Shown here: positions 17,878 to 25,130 of the stretch, piece by piece | How positions within the stretch are numbered: the stretch's first letter is position 1 | Layout of the letters: each line of letters begins with the position of its first letter | From: Lysobacteraceae bacterium SCN 69-320 | GTDB taxonomy: Bacteria > Pseudomonadota > Gammaproteobacteria > Xanthomonadales > Rhodanobacteraceae | NCBI GenBank assembly: GCA_001725155.1 | Contig: MEFP01000023.1 | Span: 1 to 47,347 of the forward strand | DNA: 47,347 bases | Direction: 5' to 3' | Made by a program: the position numbers and the translations under genes | The notes under the pieces: generated by a model | The model's input: the letters and a program-made list of their open reading frames with translations, nothing else | Database searches by the model: none | What the model was told of the DNA's origin: nothing

Positions 17878-18117
17878 TCACTGCGCGCGCAATGCCGGGT
17901 GCGCGCTCCAGGCCGGCATCCGGCGCATGTAGTCGCGCGTGCGTGCTTCAGCGTCGGCGCGTGCCAGCGCCGGCTCGCGGCCGAGCAGCCATTGCACCAT
18001 GCGCTCGAAGCGTTCCTCGAACGGTTGCAACTGGCCCCGTTCGTCGACGCAATAGGCGCAGTAGATGCCGCTGTCGATGTTCATGCCGCAGCTCTGGCAA
18101 TGGTCGGTGTGGTTCAT
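17878..18117 (-). CDS. Small putative zinc-ribbon protein
   Basis: The 79-aa protein has one zinc ribbon near its N-terminus, formed by CQSC (8-11) and CAYC (20-23), as in the zinc_ribbon_2 family. A helical tail follows with ERFERMVQWLLGREP and DYMRRMPAWS. Proteins of this family are often encoded beside transcription regulators and their role is unsettled. The start overlaps the MarR stop by ATGA (18114-18117), so the two are translationally coupled. It may act as a cofactor or ligand-handling partner of the regulator. This is inference. Confidence 0.85.
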   Translation of the reverse strand: MNHTDHCQSCGMNIDSGIYCAYCVDERGQLQPFEERFERMVQWLLGREPALARADAEARTRDYMRRMPAWSAHPALRAQ

Positions 18118-18569
18118 GGCGGACTCCGTGGGGGCAGGGAAAGGCGGGCGGCGTCGACGAGCGCGCGCAGCCCGGCGACGAGCTGTTCGCGCTGCGCCGG
18201 GGTCAGGCGCGTCATCGCCGCGTCCAGCGCCTCGAGCGACAGCACGCTCTGCGAGCGCTGCAGCACGGCCTCGCCCGCGTCGGTCAGCCAGAGCAGCACG
18301 CGGCGGCGGTCGCGACCGTCGGGGCTGCGCGCGATCCAGCCGTTGGCCTCGATGCGGTCGACGAGTTCGCTGACCGCCGACAGCGCGCGGCCGAAATGGC
18401 GTGCGGCCTCGCTGACGGTCAGCGGGCCCGTGCGTGCGAGGTGCTGCAGCACGGCCAGGGTTTCCGGCGACGGGCGTTTCTCGTGCAGCGCCCAGCGCGC
18501 GTGCAGCAGTTCGTACACCGCCGGGTAGAGGCGGGCGACTTCGGCGGTGCTCGTGTCGGGTTCGGACAT
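18114..18569 (-). CDS. MarR-family transcriptional regulator
   Basis: The 151-aa protein has the winged helix-turn-helix layout of MarR: dimer helix at the N-terminus, TGPLTVSEAARHFGRALSAVSELVDRIEANGW as helices 3-4 (residues about 45-76), then the wing ending in DGRDRRRVLLWLTDAGEAVL. MarR proteins usually repress a neighbouring gene and are released by phenolics, oxidants or metals. The start at 18569 matches the usual length and places the first helix correctly. It heads a two-gene operon with the zinc-ribbon gene. The target may include the divergent small gene at 18759. Confidence 0.9.
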   Translation of the reverse strand: MSEPDTSTAEVARLYPAVYELLHARWALHEKRPSPETLAVLQHLARTGPLTVSEAARHFGRALSAVSELVDRIEANGWIARSPDGRDRRRVLLWLTDAGEAVLQRSQSVLSLEALDAAMTRLTPAQREQLVAGLRALVDAARLSLPPRSPP

Positions 18570-18758
18570 GCGGCGGGATTGTAGGAACGGCGAATGCTTC
18601 GGCAATCCCGAAGCATTGCCGTCGCCGGCGTCGGCGGTGCATCCGGCTGCCGGCGTACTGACGAATTGTTCCGTCGCCGTCTGAGGTAAAACCCTGCTTG
18701 TGCCGCCGCGGCGGTGCGGCAGTATCGAAAGTACCGCGTCGGCAACGGACTGGCCGCC

Positions 18759-19004
18759 ATGATCCTGCGCAAATACCACGTCGTGTTCGATGCCCTGGCC
18801 CAGGTCTGGGAACTGCGCCGGGTCACCGCCGACGAAACGCCGGAACTCGTCGCGCGCTACCCGACGCGCGAGGCCGCGGTCTGCGGCTGCAAGCGCTACT
18901 GCGGACAGTTGCGCCGCTGCGGCTGGGTCGCCGACCTGTTCGCGTTCGACCGCGACGGCCGCCTGGCCTTCGAGCAGCTATTCGATCCGGGCATGCCGGC
19001 TTGA
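18759..19004 (+). CDS. Small DUF2188-like protein, tentative
   Basis: The 81-aa protein begins MILRKYHVVFDALAQVWELRR. It contains PTREAAVCGCKRYCGQL and ends FDRDGRLAFEQLFDPGMPA. The order (strand, turn, strand, helix after a TREAA motif, strand with RDGR) resembles the small DUF2188 fold, but the match is by eye and weak. Three cysteines lie in the helix. A longer form from 18714 is possible; the shorter start fits the fold better. It is divergent from the MarR gene, so it could be a regulated target. Confidence 0.55.
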   Translation: MILRKYHVVFDALAQVWELRRVTADETPELVARYPTREAAVCGCKRYCGQLRRCGWVADLFAFDRDGRLAFEQLFDPGMPA

Positions 19005-19089
19005 TGCCTCCGACGCACTGGCGGGTGCGTCCAGCCGCTACCATCGCCGCCGGCAGCTGCGGCCGGCGCAGCGCAACCGATGGCCGCGA

Positions 19090-19614
19090 ATGCGCCTTCC
19101 CCTGTTTGCCGTGCTGGCGCTATTGGCCGGCTGCACCTCCGAACTGAAATCCCCCGAAACGCTCAAGGCGCAGGAGGCTGCCGAAGCGCAGCTGTTCGAG
19201 GACTGGTTCGCGCACAACGGCCATATCGACGACCACGGCCAGCTGCGCGGCGCGCCGTTCGTGAGCACGCCGCAGCGCTGCGACGATCCGGAAGTGCCGG
19301 GCATGCTGACCGAGTTCTACATGCGTGTGCCGCAGGAGCTGATCGACGACTTCACCGCCTCCAATCCGCCGGGTGCGGCTCCCGTGCGGCTGACCACGGC
19401 GCAGGGCAGCGTGCTGGTTGCCGATAACGAGGCGGGCGCCGCTGGGCCGCCGTCGCGCGGCCGCGTCTCGCGCGTGGGCTTCAGCCAGGCCGGCGACCGG
19501 GCTTTGCTGTGCTGGGGCGGCACCTTCGTCGTGCTGCGCCGCGAGGAACGCTGGAAGCCGGTGCAGTTCATCGAGTCCAGCCAGATCAGGCGGCTCGCGC
19601 AGGCACCGCGCTAG
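19090..19614 (+). CDS. Lipoprotein of unknown function
   Basis: The 174-aa protein begins MRLPLFAVLALLAGCTSELK, with a lipobox (LLAGC) and Cys15 as the lipidation site. Ser at +3 and Thr at +2 do not signal inner-membrane retention, so outer-membrane placement is plausible. The mature domain (about 40-174) has DWFAHNGHIDDHG, a pair of Cys (CDDPEVPG and LLCWGG), and a compact beta-rich end. I do not recognise the family. The gene follows the DUF2188-like gene by 85 bp on the same strand. The ATG at 19090 is chosen because it begins the signal peptide. Confidence 0.75.
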   Translation: MRLPLFAVLALLAGCTSELKSPETLKAQEAAEAQLFEDWFAHNGHIDDHGQLRGAPFVSTPQRCDDPEVPGMLTEFYMRVPQELIDDFTASNPPGAAPVRLTTAQGSVLVADNEAGAAGPPSRGRVSRVGFSQAGDRALLCWGGTFVVLRREERWKPVQFIESSQIRRLAQAPR

Positions 19615-19649
19615 GCGCGCGATACCAGGCCCCTTGCTGCGCGAAGCGG

Positions 19650-20033
19650 CTACTGCGCGTTCTGCGGCAGGCCGTCGGTGATTTCGTAATAGTCGCCCTT
19701 GTCGGCGACGAAGATATGGATGCCGAGCTGCGTACCGGTCGGTGCCTCGAAGGCGCCCATCGCGATACCGATCTTTTCGCGGTCCGGCGGCGGATCCCAG
19801 AACAGCGCCGAGCCGCAGGTTGCGCAGAAGCCGCGGCGCACGCGCGCCGAGGACTGATACCAGGTCAGATGCTCGGCGCCGTGGATCGTCAGATCCTTGC
19901 GCAGCACGTCGGTGGAAACCCAGTAGTGCCCCGAGGTCTTGCGGCAGTTCGTGCAATGGCAGGCGTCGGGCGCATGCAGCGGTGCGGCGACCTCGAAACG
20001 CACGGCGCCGCAGAGACAGGAACCTCGATGCAT
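19650..20033 (-). CDS. GFA/CENP-V family zinc protein
   Basis: The 127-aa protein shows the complete GFA cysteine pattern: CLCG (C6, C8), CHCTNC and CATCG. HYWVS, FCATCGSALFWDPP and DYYEITDGLPQ are typical of the family. Founding members were described as glutathione-dependent formaldehyde-activating enzymes; most members have no proven substrate and simply bind zinc. The ATG at 20033 starts MHRGSCLCGAV, the normal family N-terminus, so the longer Arg-rich frame was rejected. It converges with the lipoprotein gene 35 bp away. Confidence 0.9.
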   Translation of the reverse strand: MHRGSCLCGAVRFEVAAPLHAPDACHCTNCRKTSGHYWVSTDVLRKDLTIHGAEHLTWYQSSARVRRGFCATCGSALFWDPPPDREKIGIAMGAFEAPTGTQLGIHIFVADKGDYYEITDGLPQNAQ

Positions 20034-20070
20034 GACGTGCTCCGGCAGGCCCCGCCGGCGGGGCCGGCAT

Positions 20071-20382
20071 TCAGGGTGTCGCCGATGGTCCACGGCGGCG
20101 GCAGAGAAACGCAAGGGTGAGCACGGCCAGGAACAGGCCGTAGCCGAGCAGGCTCGCGAGCACCTGTTTCCAGATCGCGCCGGCGTGCGGGTCCGCGTTG
20201 GCCATGCCCCAGTAGCCGCCGAACGCCGCGGCGACTACGGCGAGCACGAGCGCGGCCGCGTCGAACAGGCGCTGCGCCGAGGTCGCGGGCTTGCGCCGCG
20301 TGCGCCAGTACACGATGCCGAGCACGAGGTACCAGGGCAGCAGCAGGATCAGCGACAGATTCAGGGCGACGACGGGATTCAT
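20071..20382 (-). CDS. Small membrane protein, last gene of the cytochrome operon
   Basis: The 103-aa protein has three hydrophobic segments (residues about 5-27, 40-60, 72-95), with the RTRRKP loop on the cytoplasmic side and ending CRRRGPSATP. I know no function for it. It starts four bases after the DUF2909 stop, so it belongs to the same transcription unit as the two cytochromes and the MocR regulator. An assembly or quinone-side role is possible but unsupported. Confidence 0.75.
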   Translation of the reverse strand: MNPVVALNLSLILLLPWYLVLGIVYWRTRRKPATSAQRLFDAAALVLAVVAAAFGGYWGMANADPHAGAIWKQVLASLLGYGLFLAVLTLAFLCRRRGPSATP

Positions 20383-20386
20383 CGCT

Positions 20387-20590
20387 TCACCCGACGCCGT
20401 GGGGCTGCACGAAGCCGGTCGCGATGCCGGCGATCAGCAGCAGGATCAGCACGACGGACAGGGCGATACGCCGCGTCAGCGCCTTGACCATGCGACCGCT
20501 GCCGCCCTTGTCGGTCATCATGAAATACAGCCCGGCACCGAGGTTGTAGACGATCAGCGCAAGGAAGGTAAGAACGATCAGGGTTTTCAT
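20387..20590 (-). CDS. Twin transmembrane protein (DUF2909)
   Basis: The 67-aa protein matches the DUF2909 pattern throughout: MKTLIVLTFLALIVYNLGAG, LYFMMTDKGGS, MVKALTRRIALS and a C-terminal PHG. It has two transmembrane helices. In many proteobacteria this small gene sits in the cytochrome c oxidase (cox) cluster, which suggests a role in oxidase assembly or stability. Here it sits instead in an operon with two c-type cytochromes and a MocR regulator. Its start overlaps the MocR stop by ATGA (20587-20590). Confidence 0.88.
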   Translation of the reverse strand: MKTLIVLTFLALIVYNLGAGLYFMMTDKGGSGRMVKALTRRIALSVVLILLLIAGIATGFVQPHGVG

Positions 20591-22008
20591 GCGGTAGTCC
20601 TTTGCAGGTCGTGGACGAGTGCGCCGAGGCGGCGCAGCGCCGGCAGCACGTCGCTGCCGGGGTGGCCGCAATTGATGCGCAGGCAATCGCGGAACCGGTG
20701 GTCGGGCGAGAACACGTGGCCCGGCGCTATGCCTATGCCTTCGTGCAGCGCCGCTTCGTGCAGGCGCATCGCGTCGAGGCCGGCGGGCAGGGCGAGCCAG
20801 AGGAAATAGCCGCCGCGCGGCCGCGTCAGCCGCGTGCCCGGCGGAAACGCACTTTCGATCGTCGCGATCGCGGCGTTGCGGCGCGCGGTCAGCGCTGCAC
20901 GCAGGCGGCGCAGGTGACGGTCGTAGCCGCCTTCTTCGAGGTAATGCAGGATCGCGATCTGCGCCGGCGCCGACGCGGCCATGGTCGTCATGAGGATCTG
21001 CCGCTGTATGCGCTGCGCTTCGCGGCCCGCGGCGATCCAGCCCACGCGATAGCCCGGCGCCAGGCACTTGGAGAACGACGAGCAGTGCAGTACGAGGCCG
21101 TGCTCGTCGTAGGCCTTGGCCGGTCGTGGCCGCTGCGTGCCCGCGTACAGTTCGGCGTACACGTCGTCCTCGATCAGCGGTACGCCGTGACGGGCCAGCA
21201 AAGTGACGAGCGCGCGCTTGCGCGCCTCGGACATCAGGCTGCCCAGCGGATTCTGCAGGGTCGGCATCAGCCAGCAGGCGGCGATGCGCGTGCGCGACAG
21301 CGCTTCGGCCAGCGCGTCGAGGTCGATGCCGTGCTCGGGATCGGTGCGGATCTCCAGCGCCTTCAACTTCAGTCGTTCAATGGCCTGCAGCGCCGCGTAG
21401 AACGCCGGCGACTCGATAACGACCGTATCGCCGGGCTGGGTCACCGCCTGCAATGCGGCGTTGAGCCCTTCGAGCGCGCCGTTGGTCACGAGGATCTCGT
21501 CGGGCTGCACGCGTATGCCGTCTATGCGGTAGCGCAGTGCGATCTGCTCGCGCAGGCGCGGATTGCCCGGCGCGATGTTGTCGACAATGGCCTCGGGCGC
21601 GAGCCGGCGCAGGCCTTTGGCCGCGGCGCGCGCGAGCTGCGCCAGCGGAAACAGGTCCGGCCCCGGAAACGCCGAGCCCAGCGGCGCGATGCCCGGCGAG
21701 CGCGCCGCGCGCAGCACTTCGAACACCAGATCGCTGACCGCGACTTCGTTGGCCTCGCCGGCCGGTGCGGCCACGGCCAGCGCCGGTCGCGCCGGCGTGG
21801 CTGCGGCCGACACGTAGAAGCCCGACTGCGGCCGCGCATGGATCAGCCCTTCGCGCTCCAGCCGCTGATAGGCCTGGAACACGGTCGAGGCGCTGACGCC
21901 GCGGCGCGCGCGCGCCTCGCGCACCGACGGCAGGCGGTCGCCCGGGACGAGCTGGCCGCTGCCGATCAGCGCGGCGATTTCGTCGGCGTATTGTTCGTAG
22001 AGTTTCAC
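20587..22008 (-). CDS. MocR-type regulator (GntR winged helix fused to PLP aminotransferase fold)
   Basis: The 473-aa protein has a GntR winged helix (residues about 1-70: GDRLPSVREARARRGVSASTVFQAYQRLEREGL) joined to a fold-type I aminotransferase domain. The PLP lysine lies in HCSSFSKCLAPGYRVGW, and an Asp/Tyr pair is present in IEDDVYAELY. MocR proteins sense PLP, GABA or amino-donor ligands and act as regulators. The gene starts four bases after the tri-haem cytochrome stop and overlaps DUF2909, an unusual position for a MocR gene inside an electron-transfer operon. Confidence 0.93.
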   Translation of the reverse strand: MKLYEQYADEIAALIGSGQLVPGDRLPSVREARARRGVSASTVFQAYQRLEREGLIHARPQSGFYVSAAATPARPALAVAAPAGEANEVAVSDLVFEVLRAARSPGIAPLGSAFPGPDLFPLAQLARAAAKGLRRLAPEAIVDNIAPGNPRLREQIALRYRIDGIRVQPDEILVTNGALEGLNAALQAVTQPGDTVVIESPAFYAALQAIERLKLKALEIRTDPEHGIDLDALAEALSRTRIAACWLMPTLQNPLGSLMSEARKRALVTLLARHGVPLIEDDVYAELYAGTQRPRPAKAYDEHGLVLHCSSFSKCLAPGYRVGWIAAGREAQRIQRQILMTTMAASAPAQIAILHYLEEGGYDRHLRRLRAALTARRNAAIATIESAFPPGTRLTRPRGGYFLWLALPAGLDAMRLHEAALHEGIGIAPGHVFSPDHRFRDCLRINCGHPGSDVLPALRRLGALVHDLQRTTA

Positions 22009-22012
22009 GGCT

Positions 22013-23299
22013 TCAGCGCTCGTCGATGCCGCCCCAGGCGTCGACGTCGCCGGGACTGACCGGGCGCGGATTGGCGCCCCAGCGCGCGCGCAGGGTGCTG
22101 ACCAGTGCGGCGACGTCGGTGGAGGACAGCTTCTGTGCGAACGGCGGCATCGTGTAGGGCTGCGGGTTCTGCGGCGTGGCCGGACCGACCGCGCCGAACA
22201 GGGTCAGCTTGATCGCATTGACCGGGTCCGGGCCGGTGATCGCCGAGGATGTGACCAGCGCCGGGTACTTGCCGTCCTTGCCGCGGCCGTCCTTGCCGTG
22301 GCAGTCGGCACAATTTTCGTCGTAGAGGCGGTCGCCGCGGGCACTCTGCTCGGCCGACAGCGCCCAGTTCGCCGGTTCGCGCCGCGACGGCGCCGGCGGC
22401 GGCAGCGCGCGCAGATAGGCTTCCACCGCGTCGGCGTCGGCGGCATCGAGATACTGCAGGTTCTGCGCGACCACGTCGGCCATCTTGCCGTAGGCCGCAT
22501 GGCCGTCGACTGCCGCGCCGCGCAGATAGGCTGCCACGGTGCCGGGCGCATAGGTCTGCAGGGTCTGCGCGTTCAGGGCCGGCGCATACCAGCCGAGCAC
22601 GCGGCCGCCGTCCAGGCGCGTGGCCGACTCCAGCGAGGCGAACAGGCCGCGTGTACCGTGGCAGACCGCGCAATGGCCTATGCCTTCGACGATGGCCGCG
22701 CCGCGTGCATTGGCCGGCGCGGCCGTGCGCGGCGGATCGGGCCGGTAGTAGAGCAGGCGCCAGGCGGTCATCGCGCCGGGCAGATTGGCCGGGAATTCGA
22801 GCCGATCGGCGGCCGGCGTCGCGGCGACGGCCGGCACGGTGGCGAGATAGGCGAACAAGGCGTCGATGTCCGCCTCCGGCAGCCGCGCGAAATTCGCATA
22901 CGGAAACACCGGCGACTGCACGCCGTTGCGGCTGACGCCGTGGCGCATGGCGTGGCGGAACTCCTGCAGCGACCAGGCGCCGATGCCGTGCTGCGGATCG
23001 GACGTGAGGTTGCTGCTGTAGATCGTGCCGTAGGGCGTGACGAAGGCGCGTCCGCCGGCATAGGCCGCGCCGCCGTGGGCGGTATGACAGCCGGCGCAGT
23101 TGCCGATGCGCGCGAGCGCGCGACCGCGTTCGGCCAGGGCCGGATCGTCGGGCACGACGCGGGCGAAGCCCTGCGGCACCTGGAACGGCGCGCTGCCGCC
23201 CTGTTGCAGATACAGCAGGGTGATCCAGCCGGCGGCGATCAGCAGCAGCGGCAGCAGCACGATCGTGGCGAACAGCAGGCGTCGGCGCAGACGGCTCAT
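22013..23299 (-). CDS. Tri-haem membrane-anchored c-type cytochrome
   Basis: The 428-aa protein has an N-terminal transmembrane anchor (RLLFATIVLLPLLLIAAGWI) and three haem-binding CxxCH motifs: CAGCH, CAVCH and CADCH. The layout and the strings TPYGTIYSSNLTSDP and GIGAWSLQEFRHAMRHG resemble the cytochrome subunit of periplasmic alcohol, gluconate or aldehyde dehydrogenases. It should carry electrons from a periplasmic dehydrogenase to the quinone pool or an oxidase; no catalytic subunit is adjacent. Its start overlaps the c4-like gene stop by ATGA (23296-23299). Confidence 0.9.
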   Translation of the reverse strand: MSRLRRRLLFATIVLLPLLLIAAGWITLLYLQQGGSAPFQVPQGFARVVPDDPALAERGRALARIGNCAGCHTAHGGAAYAGGRAFVTPYGTIYSSNLTSDPQHGIGAWSLQEFRHAMRHGVSRNGVQSPVFPYANFARLPEADIDALFAYLATVPAVAATPAADRLEFPANLPGAMTAWRLLYYRPDPPRTAAPANARGAAIVEGIGHCAVCHGTRGLFASLESATRLDGGRVLGWYAPALNAQTLQTYAPGTVAAYLRGAAVDGHAAYGKMADVVAQNLQYLDAADADAVEAYLRALPPPAPSRREPANWALSAEQSARGDRLYDENCADCHGKDGRGKDGKYPALVTSSAITGPDPVNAIKLTLFGAVGPATPQNPQPYTMPPFAQKLSSTDVAALVSTLRARWGANPRPVSPGDVDAWGGIDER

Positions 23300-24012
23300 G
23301 GCTGCACCTGCTGCGCATGCGGCAGACCGGCACAGGCCAGCGGCGGCAGCAGGCTGCCGGCAGCGGCCGGGCGATGCGGCTCGGTGTGTTCCTGCGCCGA
23401 CAGCCAGCCCGCCAATGCGCGGATCTCGGCCGGCTCCAGCTTGCGCGCGATGTCGGCCATGCAGTCGGGCTGCTGCGCCCTGCGCACGCCGGTGCGCCAG
23501 CCGCCGAGCTGGGCCACGAGGTATTCCTCGGGCAGTCCGACCAGAGCCGGGACGGCCGGCTCCAGTCCGGCCAGATCGGCGCCGTGGCAGGCCGCGCAGG
23601 CCGGCAGGCCGCGCGCGGCATCGCCGTGTTCGATCAGCGCCCGGGCCCGCTCGGCGAGGGCCGGCTGCACGGTCCGGACCGGCGCGTCCGGCACGCGGGT
23701 GCGCGGCGGCAACGCGGCGAAATGCTCGGCGATCGCCTGCAGATAGGCATCGTCCATGTTGCGCATGAGCCAGCCCATCTGCGGGTAGTTGCGCCCGCCG
23801 TCGCGGAACGCGCGCAGCTGGCGCAGCAGGTAGCCGGCAGGCTTGCCGGCCAGGTGCGGGTAGTACTCCGAACCGGTCGCGCCTTCGCCTCTGGCGCCGT
23901 GGCAGACGTTGCAGGCGGCCAGGTGTTCGGTCAGATCGTCAGGCGCCGATGCGGCCCAGGCCGGCAGGCTCAGTGCTGCCAGTATCGGAAACAGATAGCG
24001 GAAAGTGTTCAT
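23296..24012 (-). CDS. Di-haem cytochrome c4-like protein
   Basis: The 238-aa periplasmic protein has a signal peptide (MNTFRYLFPILAALSLPAWA) and two class I haem domains, CNVCH (34-38) and CAACH in the second half, each followed by the usual Met-bearing region (GGRNYPQMGWLMRNM; CMADIARKLEPAEI). Cytochrome c4 proteins deliver electrons to cbb3-type oxidases or nitric oxide pathways. It is the first gene of a five-gene operon running to 20071. The ATG at 24012 opens the signal peptide directly. Confidence 0.9.
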   Translation of the reverse strand: MNTFRYLFPILAALSLPAWAASAPDDLTEHLAACNVCHGARGEGATGSEYYPHLAGKPAGYLLRQLRAFRDGGRNYPQMGWLMRNMDDAYLQAIAEHFAALPPRTRVPDAPVRTVQPALAERARALIEHGDAARGLPACAACHGADLAGLEPAVPALVGLPEEYLVAQLGGWRTGVRRAQQPDCMADIARKLEPAEIRALAGWLSAQEHTEPHRPAAAGSLLPPLACAGLPHAQQVQP

Positions 24013-24027
24013 GCCGCTATGGTGATG

Positions 24028-24084
24028 GGATCAGTTGCGCCCGAACAGCGTCAGTTTTTCTGCTGTTTGTGCGGATCAGTTGCG
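24028..24084. promoter_or_regulatory. Direct repeat upstream of the cytochrome operon
   Basis: GGATCAGTTGCG occurs twice, at 24028-24039 and 24073-24084, 45 bp apart (about four helical turns), between the receiver gene and the cytochrome c4 start at 24012. It could bind a dimeric regulator, for example the operon's MocR, since MocR proteins often use direct repeats. This is inference. Confidence 0.4.
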
Positions 24085-24119
24085 GCTGCGGTCCGGGCCT
24101 GACCGGGCCCGGTCTATGC

Positions 24120-24476
24120 TCAGGCGCTGAGCAGACGCAGCAGTTCGGCCGGCTCGGCCGGCTTGACGCAATGCGCATCGAAGCCCGCGGCCTGCGAGCG
24201 CGTGCGGTCCTCGGCGGAGCCGCGCCCGCTCAGCGCGACGAGGCGGCAGCGCGGACCGGCGTCGGCACTGAGCATCTGGGCGACTTCCCAGCCCGACAGG
24301 CCCGGCATGTCGATGTCGAGCAGGGCCGTGTCCGGTTGCGTCGCGCGGCATATGGCCAGCGCCTCGTTGCCGTCGCGCGCGGTATGCACCACGTGCCCGC
24401 AGAGCCGCAGCAGCTGCGCGAGCGTCATCAGCAGCTGCTCGTCGTCGTCGGCGACGACGATCGTCAATGAAACCAT
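24120..24476 (-). CDS. Orphan single-domain response regulator (receiver only)
   Basis: The 118-aa protein is a CheY-like receiver with no output domain: acidic triad D10-D11-D12, phospho-acceptor D54 in ALLDIDMPG, the ALSG switch, and lysine in HCVKPAEPA. It has two unusual cysteines (C26, C43). No histidine kinase is adjacent. It lies 113 bp downstream of the universal stress gene on the same strand and may be co-transcribed with it, which would place it in the FNR-type regulon. GAGG upstream supports the ATG at 24476. Confidence 0.88.
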   Translation of the reverse strand: MVSLTIVVADDDEQLLMTLAQLLRLCGHVVHTARDGNEALAICRATQPDTALLDIDMPGLSGWEVAQMLSADAGPRCRLVALSGRGSAEDRTRSQAAGFDAHCVKPAEPAELLRLLSA

Positions 24477-24589
24477 GACTGCGTTTACCTCGCCCCTGAG
24501 TCTCCAGTCTGAGCAAGGCGCAGTGAAAGCGGGGTGTTCGCGCGGCCGCCGGTGTTGCGGTTTTTGCCGGTGCTGCCGCTCGCGCCCGC

Positions 24590-24955
24590 TCAGGGCACCA
24601 CGAGCACCGGTATCGGGCTGGCCGCGAGCACCTGCGTCGCGACGGAGCCCAGCGGCCGCGACGCGGCGCGGTCGCGCGCGCCGAGCACGACCGCGTCCGC
24701 AGCGATCTCGCCGGCCACGCGCAGGATGCCGGCCGCCGGCGCTTCGACCGTGATGTGTTCGACGCAGGGCAGGCCGACGCTCGCGCAGACCGCGCGCGCA
24801 TAGCGCAGCGGATCGCCGTCGCCGGCCGATGTCGCGCCGTGCGCGTGATACAGCACGAGGGCCAGGACCGGATCGCGCGGCAACCAGTGCAGCGCGACGT
24901 AGTCGAGCAGGCGCTCGCTGGATTCGCTTGCGTCGATGGCGACGAGCAGCTTCAT
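24590..24955 (-). CDS. Universal stress protein (UspA family)
   Basis: The 121-aa protein has one Usp domain: MKLLVAIDASESSERLLDY at the N-terminus and VLGARDRAASRPLGSVATQVLAASPIPVLVV at the end. The ATP-binding signature G-x2-G-x9-G-S is altered: the second Gly position reads Asp (GARD...LGS), so ATP binding is doubtful. A perfect FNR/Dnr-type box is centred 64.5 bp upstream of the start, matching known Anr control of usp genes in pseudomonads. A role in anaerobic survival is inferred. Confidence 0.9.
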   Translation of the reverse strand: MKLLVAIDASESSERLLDYVALHWLPRDPVLALVLYHAHGATSAGDGDPLRYARAVCASVGLPCVEHITVEAPAAGILRVAGEIAADAVVLGARDRAASRPLGSVATQVLAASPIPVLVVP

Positions 24956-25012
24956 GCCGGCGGTCCGCGGATCAGTATCGGCGGATGCTGCGCAGGGCCG
25001 TGACGGCCGTCA

Positions 25013-25026
25013 TTGATCCAGATCAA
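25013..25026. promoter_or_regulatory. Perfect FNR/Dnr-type box between usp and the fnr-like gene
   Basis: The sequence is TTGAT-CCAG-ATCAA. Its centre is 64.5 bp upstream of the usp start (24955) and 111.5 bp upstream of the regulator start (25131). It probably activates usp and may give autoregulation of the regulator. Confidence 0.85.
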
Positions 25027-25130
25027 GCTGCGGCGGGCGGCCAGATCCGAAGCTGTTCGGCGCAGCCCGCGCCGGCCGGCTATGCTGGCGCCAACCGCCG
25101 TGCCGCAGCGTCGACGAAACAGGAGAAATC

